A stretch of DNA of 64,000 nt, taken from assembly GCA_015680685.1 (NCBI GenBank), contig MNCI01033587.1:67545-131544 (forward strand). The letters are read 5' to 3'. The stretch's first letter is position 1. Every line of letters begins with the position of its first letter. Positions 55,901 through 64,000 of this stretch are shown here, in pieces. Below the pieces are notes generated by a model, which worked only from the letters and a program-made list of their open reading frames with translations, did no database searches and was not told where the DNA came from. Origin of the DNA: Gnetum montanum. Lineage: Eukaryota > Streptophyta > Gnetopsida > Gnetales > Gnetaceae. The translations under genes and the position numbers were made by a program.

Positions 55901-57700
55901 GTTAAATTCAAGGCCTCCTTCTCATCATAGATGCCAAATGTGTTAATAGTAAATCTAGCAATAGACATAAGTGGTTAGCATTCTCATATGAGTCATAATC
56001 GAGAGAATATTGCAAGAAATCATAAAAGGACTCACCTTTGGCACAATATGTTGTCCTAGGTGGGTTCTGAAAAAGGATATGTATTTGTTGAGCAACAAAC
56101 AAGGTGTTGTTCTTGTTGTAGCATTGGAATTCTAGCATCTACTAAATCTTGGATAAAGACCTAAGGCCCCTAGGGCCCTAGCCTAAACTGTCCACTCCAT
56201 CATTGTCAGTAGGCTCATCAAATATAATTCTTAGGATGTCTCAATGTACCACAGGAAATAGTGTTTCTATAATGATCTCGGCTACTTTTGCTGCCAAGTG
56301 TGATCACATCATCACATTGAAGTGGTTGAGGAAAAACTCTAGAAACTCCTCTACACCTAACCTAAACCATACCGCTTGGTGATCCACATGTGTGTCTAGT
56401 GTAGGTACATTTCACATGGGTTCACTCATATAACACAAGATACCCACCAACTTCACCATGATGAGGATGGGTTTCAACAGTACCCTGCAGCCACAACAAC
56501 AACAAGAAGAGAGTGTTACCATTGGATATACAAACAAAAAAATGCATCAAAATTATACTTAGCATATTAGCAAAAATCCTTATTTTCCCTAATGAACCCT
56601 ACCAAAAAGGGATGTCATCATATCCATCTGACATTCCTAGTCCTCAATGCGGCATAGCACTAATGTCTACATTTCACATTTACACTTAGCATTTTTCTAA
56701 CTTTGAAAACATTATAACTTTGAAAATATCAAAAAGAAATTGTAACTATTGGTTATGCTGCCCATAGAGCGTAACCCTTGACAAAATTTCAAATTTTTTT
56801 CTAACTATTGGTTATGCTTCCCATATAATGTAACCCTTTAAAAATTGCAAAAAAAATTTAACTACTAGCTATGCTCCCTATAGAGCATAACCTTTGAAAA
56901 ATTGCCAAAAATTTCTAACTATTGGCTATGCTCCCTATAGAGCGTAACACTTGAAAAAAATCAATTTTTGTTTCTAAATTGTTTATCACACTCTTGGAAG
57001 TGTACCTTTCAAATGGTAAATTTCAAAAAATATTCTAACTCCTAAAAGCTTTACATCTAAATGTAGCAACCAAGTGAAAATCTAGGTGTGATAGTCATGA
57101 CCCTCATGGTCACCCTAACCACTCTGTTACACTCTGGCGCCTAACATCACCTAAGCATGACAATCATGCTCTATGCTTATGTCTTCCACCTATCTTGGCT
57201 ATGGCCAAAACAAAAAAAGAAAAAACATACACAAAAACTATTTCAACCCTATCCCATGCCACATGTGGTATGCTGAAAACCCTTATTCTATGTCATGTGT
57301 AGTACATAAAAAAATAGAAAAAACCCTTGTCCTGCACCTTGCACAACATGAAAAAAATCGTTGTCCAGCACCACATGTGGTACAAAGAAAAAACAACACA
57401 CAAAAAACCAAGAAACTCATAGAACCCATCATGCTTATTCCTTCTTCTTAGCTATGGCTGCCATGGAAACCATGATGGTGGTAGTAGTGCTTACCCTAGG
57501 TAGGCCACCCATAAAACCCTAAAACCCCAATGTAAATAAGGAAAAGGAAAAATCACAAAGGAAAAGCATAGCACATTACCTTGCTGATGATGTCTCTCTT
57601 CAATCCTCTATGCATGTCCTAGGAAGGAGCTTCAATGCATGTTATCTCTCATCCACATTGGTGAGGCAGGGATGTTGGCATCCAAAGTTATAAAATTATT
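53000..57700 (-). pseudogene. Antisense gene of E4, diverged homologue of the E1/E2 antisense gene
   Basis: On the minus strand, opposite to E4. Exon 1 text HALKLLPR ends at 57580 with donor AAG/GTAATG. Intron 1 runs to an acceptor CTGCAG at 56485. Exon 2 gives KPILIMVKLVGIL, HQAVWFRLGVEEFLEFF, FVAQQIHILFQNPPRTTY and ends AAAG/GTGAGT at 56036, the same place as in E1/E2. Exon 3 text CQAYGWLDAKW matches E2 CTAHGWLHGDW. Further on: FFVQLFSLPFEGP, YPLFCACVFPKLLSQ and KGKTLVGIDL. The motif corresponding to the HAD nucleophile is VKLVG, so no Asp. Many stops. The promoter side is cut off by E5. Confidence 0.72.
56640..57420 (-). repeat. Tandem repeats in intron 1 of the E4 antisense gene
   Basis: Four units of about 60-65 bp (56745-56960) with CTATTGGCTATGCTCCCTATAG and AGCGTAACCCTTGA. 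Then three units near 57240-57400 with CACATGTGGTACA and CCCTTGTCCTGCAC words. Intron 1 is also the repeat-rich intron in E1 and E2, though the units differ. Confidence 0.75.
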
Positions 57701-58029
57701 CTAACTTTTCCAGCACTTCAATACTAAGAAAGTTTTTTGCATTTTTTCTAATTTCCTAGTGAAACATCCTAAAATTTCAAGACCCACTTACTTCACCAGG
57801 GTCTTGGAATTTAAGGAAGGAATTTCCACAAGTGCAGCATCATTGCAGGTTATCAAGAAATGAATGCTCTAAGTTTAGACTATCCAGTGTGGCAAATTTG
57901 CTACTTCCAGTGTTGACAGGCTCGATGGACTTTGCGATCTGTCCACCTAGACAATTCATCCAGCTGACAAACTACTCAAAAACCATACATGGAGCTGTTG
58001 GCAGTGCTTAGGCTACGTAAAATAGTTTG

Positions 58030-58775
58030 GAAATATTTCCAGTGAAGAAGTTTGCTACACTAGGCTACACTATGTAGCATCATAGGCCTCAGAAGATAGT
58101 TGCTAAGGTGGTCAAGTACAAACTATTACAGAATAGACTGCTATGCTATGCTATGCTATGTAGCGTAGCAAAGGGAAGACAAAAAAGTCCAACTTACCTA
58201 TTGATTCCAATTGCACTCGACAAGCACTTCAGCCTCCAAAACCAATTTTCCTACTCGACTTCAAGCCCTTTGGCAAAATCTCTTACTATAAAGTGGCGGA
58301 TTGAACAAAGAAGCAGGATTTATCAGTTGCTATACTATGTTATGCTACATAGTGTAGCATAGTGTAGCAATAATGCAAGAGTAGCAAGAAATGCTTCAAA
58401 TGCAAGTTTTGCAAGTTTAGAGGCTCCCCTTCACAAAAGGAAAAAGTTGTAACTGTTAACATGGTCAAAAATTCAAACAAGCATTTGAAACTTCAGCATG
58501 AGTCACAAATAAATCCTCTTACTATACTATGCTATGCTATGTAGTGTAGCATAGCATAGCAGAGATGCAAACTAAACAAAGTGCTTCCAAAGTTAACTTG
58601 ATGTGCGTCGAAGCTTCCAATAGATGTAGTTGACTTCAAATGCAAATTTTCTTTTCAAACTGGTGGCTACGTTGTGCTACGCTACATAGTGTAGCATAGT
58701 GTAGCAGGTTGCTACACTACACCGACATGCTACACTACATAGCGTAGCATAACGTAGTAGGAAACTATGCTACTT
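58030..58775. repeat. Palindromic GTAGCATAG repeats in U3 of E5
   Basis: Four clusters (58135, 58320, 58525, 58670-58770) of GCTATGCTATGTAGCGTAGC-like near-palindromes, each about 25-50 bp, separated by about 150-200 bp. They can form hairpins and resemble in kind, not in exact sequence, the AGCGTATACGC units of E1/E2. Confidence 0.8.
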
Positions 58776-58963
58776 TTAGTGTGCCTCATTCCTTATTTGC
58801 ATTGTTGGCATTTTTTATTCTAGCATCTCCAGTTTCGACAACGTAATTATAGCGTGGCAAGTTCATGACTAGCTTTACATGTTCATGCAGTATGAGCATG
58901 TGAACACTTTGTGAGCCCAGGACACGTGTCATTTTAACCACATCTCTCGCTTGCTCTTGGCCC

Positions 58964-59002
58964 TATAAATACCTTGACGAGCAATGCAGAAAGGGTTGGC
59001 AA
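58964..59002 (+). promoter_or_regulatory. LTR core promoter of E5
   Basis: TATAAATA at 58964 and GGTTGGCAA at 58994, spacing exactly 30. Confidence 0.75.
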
Positions 59003-59536
59003 AAAAAATTGGTTGGAAAATTTAGCAAGCATTGGAAAATTTTGTTGGTGGTTGGCAATTTTAAGCATTGTTAACATTTTTCATGCACTTTGCATTGTTG
59101 GCTTCTGAGTACGCATTCAAGAATATAGTTGGCCTACTTTGAATGTTCTGGTTACCTTTGTGATCTCTATGCTTCCTAGCATTGCGCCACTGATTGTATC
59201 CACTTCAACAAATTAAAATTGCATTCTTGAGATGGTGCATTTTCTAACTCTTTTTTGCTTTAAATTCCCGCTGATTAATATTGCATTTTACATTCTTTTT
59301 TTCTTTGTTGAATTTAATAATTATTATATTACATTAAAAACATTTCTTCTGCATTACACGTTTACGAAAGGTTAAGTGACACTGACTAAGTTCTTGTCTA
59401 CTCGACCAAACCATTCTAGGTGCCCCATTTTTATTTTTTATCCAGCATGGCCCTCACATAGATCCGAGGTTAAAACTTTGTGCCCAATAACCTCTTAGTG
59501 TTTCCCTCCACCAACATTTTTGATCGCTATAGTTTT

Positions 59537-59553
59537 TTGGCACTAGAAGGAGG
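59537..59553 (+). promoter_or_regulatory. Primer-binding site of E5
   Basis: TGGCACTAGAAGGAGGG, identical to that of E1, six bases after the inferred LTR end. Confidence 0.82.
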
Positions 59554-59774
59554 GCCTTTTAATGCCTTTTCCATGTTTCATGATAGTCCTACACCCGTTC
59601 TGCACCCCATCATGCATTAGCGTAAATGTAACACCCTTTTGCAGTTGTTTACTCATCATGTGATGCAGAGCGGTCACTTAGATAGTTCCTCTAGAATTCT
59701 ATAGGATAGAAAGCCTCTGATCACTGCTTAATCTCTTTATTTTCTTCCTTACAAACCCTTTTAGCTTTACGGAA

Positions 59775-62620
59775 ATGATTTCCCCAAGCACCAAAGCTAC
59801 TACCTCTAATGTTGAGGTTGCCTTCTAGAACCAAGACATCATAGGTGCTGAGCAACCACCCAGCCTAGTGCTAGGGCCACATTGATCCCTTAGGATCCAA
59901 AACCATGTACCTAATGGCTTGACCTAGTAATATGAACGATATCATGTTCTCTACACTAAGGTGCAGGCAAACCTACCCTTAGATGCACAAGAACTTGAAG
60001 ACAAACGTAGCTTTGAGTTTTCTTACTGTGATGGGAGGAAATTTGTTTCCACTCTTGGAATTTCCATCCCTTTAATGTAAACAAACCAATGGCTCATAGA
60101 TCAGTTGATCCAAGTGACTAGGCCTAGGGAGCCGCAAGATATGATGTCTCACTATGACGAGGCATTCCAAGATGGGCAAGAGGAACTGGATGCCCAATCC
60201 GAGGGTGGGGGTCAAACTAACCCTGCCACCACTCCTCCCACCCTGTCTTTCTAGACAAACCAACTCTCTACTATTGCTTCCTTCATGATCACATCTATGT
60301 CATCACAACTTACCATTACATTGGCAACAATTAGCCATGCCATATCCTCGATGTATCAACATGCCTACTCCCCTATCTCATTCTTATCCACTACCCCTCC
60401 CGAAACTATTCCCTAGTCCATTCATGCATCGTATCATGCACCTATCATGGCTACCCTGCCCCATGTTCACATTGTACCTACCTCACAATTGCATGTAGTT
60501 TCTTCCTTTGTCCCTATGTCTACACCTATCCCATCGCCAATGGTGGGCCTAGCCCCATCCACATGGTGGATCCCATTTGCCACTCCTCTTGTTTCAAAAC
60601 CTTCATAAATGTCCCGCTACATTCACCACCAAATGATACAACCAAGCACCGGGCTATGTTCTATTCCACCAGCCATGCAAATGGCCTACTGTATAGCACA
60701 ACCAGCAATTGCTGCTCCCACACCACCACCTACCAGGTGGTGGATAGCATAAGCAATGCCTTCCATAGGGGTCACCCCAATGGCACTGCCTATGGATCAC
60801 ATCACTACCCCTATCATGCCACAGATGGGAGTTGCCCCGACAGCTCCCCAGCCATTTGCATCATCCCCAGGTCTAGATCAAGCATTCCTGCTTATCCAGA
60901 CCCTTACTGAGAAAATCAAACACCTCAAGGCTATCTGTTATAACATGGTACAAGTCATGGACTTTTACCAGGATGATCCCATCAGCCTGGCAGTACGCAC
61001 ACTAACTTTACCCCCTGTGATGTCTCTCCCCCATTTCACAAAATACAATAGGGAGGGTGATCCCAATGTGCATCTTGTCACATTCAAATCTAAGTCCCTT
61101 CTTCTACAACAATGATTACATACAATCATCTTTATCTTTGCTATGTCTCTAATGGGGAGAGCCCTGGACTAGTACCATGCAGTTCCATGCTCCTCCATCT
61201 CAACCCTAGAGGAGCTCCTGACCCAGTTCATAACGTGTTTCAAGTATAACTTGAGACTAGAAGTTATGTTGGATTAGCTAATGAGGGTGAAGCAAGATCC
61301 ACTATAACCAATCCAGAAATTCATACAACGATGGAGCACTACCCTTAACGAGATCTGCAAGCCCATCGTGAAGGTCCATTTGCTAGCTGTCTTCAAGGAT
61401 GCAGTGAATGACTTCATCAAGTTCAAATTGTACTATCTCGCTCCCCAGACTCTTAGTCAGGCTTTCACCCAGATAAAGAGCATATAAGACACAACTGTGG
61501 CAAGCAAAGGCCCAGCCTATGTTTCCTACAAGAACACATTTATGAAGAAGGACAAGGAAAAGGGTAAGTCTGCATCAGCCACAGTGGCCACTGTGATGAA
61601 TGAAGCCAAACCCAACAACAACAAGAACAACAAGAAAGCAACTGCAATAACACCTAACCCTACACCCAAATAGGGAAATACAGCTCTACCTTCCACATCA
61701 CAACCAAAAGCATCTGCATCACCTAAGCCTAACTTTGAGCATAAAGATCACTCTAAGTATGCCCCACTACCCATCAAGCCTTTAAAACTTTTCAAGTAAT
61801 TATTGGCAGTGGGGTATATCCAACACAAGTGGATGTCAGAGGAGGGAGTCAAAAAACATCAATAGTACTGCGAACTCCTTAGGAACCCCTCCTTGGCCTT
61901 GCCCAATGAGTCGTCGATTCCTAAGAATTTCAGGCTGGAGCAGTTCTGTGCCTACCACCAACAGTGTGGTCACAACACAGATTACTGCATGGTGATAAAA
62001 GACAACATCTAAAGGATGATTGATCAAGGGAAACTAGTTTTGGATGAAAGTAACCTAATACATCCTGAAAATTAGTCTTTGCATGTCTATATGGATCCTC
62101 TTAAAGCCAAAAATGCCAGCTACATTATCAACACTATCGACGTTGAAAGTAATCCTAAACCACCCTAGCAGCGGTTTGTGGTTCGTGTGCCTGAGTGTAA
62201 CATACCAACACCACCAATGGCTAAGCAAACTCCATGGCAACTGTTTGTCCTGAGAGTCCCTCCTTGGACATCTGCCCCCACACCAATTGTAAGCAAAAAA
62301 ACACCACCACTGCATGCATTAACACTATTAGCATCATTCGTCATCAGTGGGCCATGCCATTCAACCACCCCTGCCCTACATAAGACAACACCTCATCCTT
62401 CTCGTCCAAAAAAATGAAAAGAGTGTTTGACAAGTGAGGCATCAATGGAACATACCATCCTAGCTACTTCCAAGCTTATGCCCTCTCCCTCTGCATCTAT
62501 GTCCTCATTGCCAAAAGATGACGTTGCTACACATGCATGGTCATTGCCACCTCACTTGAAAGAGTCTGATCCTAGACCCGACACTGTCCCTCCTCGAGAA
62601 ATTTGTCTTCTAGGATAAAT
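59775..62620 (+). pseudogene. gag of E5 with linker
   Basis: ATG at 59775 (MISPSTKATTSNVEVAF). N-terminal KVQANLPLDAQELEDKRSF is shared with E4; a long Pro/Thr/Ser-rich part follows. Gag core at 60950-61490: VMDFYQDDPISLAVRTLTLP, MSLMGRALD, EELLTQFITCFKYNLRLE, IQKFIQRWSTTLNEI. A Lys/Asn-rich segment precedes the zinc-binding motif FCAYHQQCGHNTDYCM near 61945-61990, which is intact. The linker (62165-62350) carries RFVVRVPE and LFVLRVPP. About a dozen stops, mostly TAG or TAA at Gln/Trp positions. Confidence 0.85.
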
Positions 62621-63530
62621 AGAAGAGGAGAAAGGTAGTAAATAGGAAGGTGGCCAAAACCTTTTAACTACTCTCACCCAGGTCAAGTAGGCTCTAAAAC
62701 AAAAAACCACAACATTGAGCCTGTATGACCTAATTATGACTTCTACAACACACTGCTTTGGTTTGCATGTTAATGGCAATTCCAGTTGACAAGAACATGC
62801 CAGTAGAAGAAAAAGTGATCCACTCAGTGATGCTTCCTTCTATGCATACAAAACCAAAGCCATCCCAACTAACATTTTGTGATGATTCCATTAGAGAAGA
62901 CCTTGAAAAGGGTCATTTCAGGTCAGCCAACACAAGATCCAAAGGGTACACATTGATGATGGGGCTGCTACAAATGTCATCCCATTCCCTATAGTGGATA
63001 AGCTGGGTCTAGTCAACTAGATTGGACCCATGATAACATCATGCTTAAAGTTGTTCAATGGGGCATGGGTCGTGGTGAAAGGCACAGTCAACATTGTCTT
63101 TGTCGCAAGGGACCAGTTCCCCACTAATGCAATGTTTATCGTGGTGGAAGAGATGCCCAAGTTTAACCTAATCTTGGGGAGGTCATGGTGAGCACAACTT
63201 AGGGCCATTTCTTCACCCATACATTAGGAGATTTATCTATCCTATGCAGGCAGGGAGGTGGTAATCCATGGTGACAAGGTAGCAACACAAGCAATCAATA
63301 ACGTAGATATGGAACAAGGCTTGGAGGTCATAACCTTTGAGAGCAAGGTGCCTGTCTTCATGTATACTAACAATTTAGTGAAACAACTGACCTAACACGT
63401 TGGCTCAAAAAACCAAAATGCATGGGCTGAGTTGCCCTTCCAAGTGGAGGACAATGATGTAGATGCCTTCGCAAAGTGTCTCAGCCCTACATCTTATCAA
63501 ACCCACGATGGGTCAGAAAGTAGTTACGCA
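62621..63530 (+). pseudogene. Aspartic protease of E5
   Basis: Upstream TTLSLYDLIMTS and VCMLMAIPVDKNMPVEEK (frameshift between them), active-site region VHIDDGAATNVIP, FIVVEEMPKFNLILGRSW, then a Glu/Val-rich tail. The D-D-G triplet is probably ancestral for this group, because E1 (DNG), E2 (DHG) and E4 (DDK) can each be derived from it by single changes. Confidence 0.85.
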
Positions 63531-63660
63531 TAGCGTAGCAACCCCACTGCTTCCTGCCCAATTAACATCCTTTGTACATTTAACACTTATTTACTTTGCA
63601 TTCATCCATCCATGCTAGGTACACCAACTTAATTTTTTAAAAAACTATTAACATATCTTC

Positions 63661-64000
63661 TGTTTGCATGATAGCTCGAAATGACCTAAAAATAGCAGTG
63701 GCCTGAAATGGCCTAAAGCTATATCACACGATGGTTCGAAATGGCCTAAAACTAGCAGTGGCCCAAAATGGCCTAAAACTATATCGCATGATGGCCCGTA
63801 ATGGTGTAAAACTATATCGCACAATGGCCCGAAATGGCCTAAAATTAGTAGTGGCCTGAAATGGCCTAAAACTATATTGCACGATGGCCCAAAATGGCCT
63901 AAAACTATATTTCACGATGGCCCGAAATGGCCTAAAACTATATTGCACCATGGTCCAAAATGGCCTAAAACTAGCCATGGCCTGAAATGGCATAAAACTA
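63661..64000. repeat. R1 tandem array of E5
   Basis: About fourteen units, some with GGCCCGAAATGGCCTAAAACT and ATATCGCACGAT, others with AGCAGTGGCC. It continues past the window end. Overlapping frames read as repeated FRPFRAI peptides and are not genes. Confidence 0.9.

Larger units (their letters stand above)
46489..57759 (+). mobile_element. E4: second family of Tat-type retrotransposon, interrupted by E5
   Basis: A + strand element with 5' LTR, degenerate PBS, gag, protease, R1 array and an antisense gene. RT, integrase and the 3' LTR must lie beyond E5, outside the window. Its LTR start TGAAACACCACCAAATTC resembles the E1/E2 sense start TGAAACACAACAAAATTC, yet the rest of the LTR does not align. 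It is thus a related but distinct family. Confidence 0.85.
57760..59530 (+). repeat. 5' LTR of E5
   Basis: About 1.77 kb, TGAAACATCC ... GATCGCTATA. It does not align with the E4 LTR except at both ends and in the core promoter. The right end was chosen by the position of the PBS. Confidence 0.75.
57760..64000 (+). mobile_element. E5: Tat-type retrotransposon nested in E4, runs off the window
   Basis: A + strand element with 5' LTR, intact-looking PBS, gag, protease and R1 array. The window ends inside R1. By analogy an antisense gene and pol should follow. The left edge is set by TGAAACATCC at 57760, which matches LTR starts of the other elements. The target-site duplication cannot be checked here. 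Confidence 0.82.

Noticed and set aside
55908-56138. Treated at first as an isolated small ORF
   Set aside because: It is exon 2 to intron 2 sequence of the E4 antisense gene (FQNPP motif, then donor), not an independent gene.
62055-62368. Minus-strand Cys/Trp-rich frames opposite E5 gag linker
   Set aside because: Shadow of the Pro/Thr-rich + strand linker; no support.
1-64000. tRNA, rRNA, snRNA or single-copy host gene
   Set aside because: I looked for cloverleaf-like or rRNA-like conserved words and for host-like multi-exon genes and recognised none outside the transposon-borne antisense genes.

Overview
The window is plant nuclear DNA made almost entirely of nested LTR retrotransposons. 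I see no ordinary host gene, rRNA or tRNA. The very long (about 18 kb), heavily mutated Ty3/gypsy elements with old, stop-riddled frames suggest a plant with a very large genome. A gymnosperm would fit, but the sequence alone does not prove it. A 40-N scaffold gap and a single N lie near 18.2 kb.

Layout. Five elements, here called E1-E5, can be resolved. E3 is an Athila-like element on the + strand, with its primer-binding site at 4808 and its internal region at 4808-6199 and 42843-46488. It was split by E2, a Tat-type element on the - strand spanning 6200-42837. E2 was itself split inside pol by E1, a close relative on the - strand spanning 12566-30433, with a perfect 5-bp target duplication GCAGT. 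The right part of E3 (RNase H end) was then hit by E4, a more distant Tat-type element on the + strand starting at 46489. E4 was in turn hit by E5, also Tat-type and +, starting at 57760 and running off the window. Window positions 1-4800 hold older unresolved DNA with one pol remnant.

Element plan. In sense order E1 and E2 read: LTR (about 1.2-1.3 kb) - PBS - leader minisatellite - gag - protease - repeat array R1 - a complete gene on the opposite strand - repeat array R2 - RT/RNase H/second RNase H/integrase - repeat array R3 - polypurine tract - LTR. E4 and E5 show the same order as far as they are visible (LTR, PBS, gag, protease, R1, then in E4 the antisense gene).

Most notable content. 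The antisense gene sits between protease and RT. In E1 and E2 it has its own TATA box, eight exons with matching exon lengths and intron phases, and a coding capacity of about 1,070 residues. Its N-terminal part resembles FCP1/NLI-interacting-factor (HAD) phosphatases but lacks the catalytic aspartates in every copy; its C-terminal part is a predicted coiled coil. A diverged homologue with introns 1 and 2 at the same positions lies in E4. The gene is bordered by short tandem repeats sharing an AGTTTA...GGRC core, and the same repeat class recurs downstream of integrase. All coding regions in this window carry stops or frameshifts, so these particular copies look inactive.
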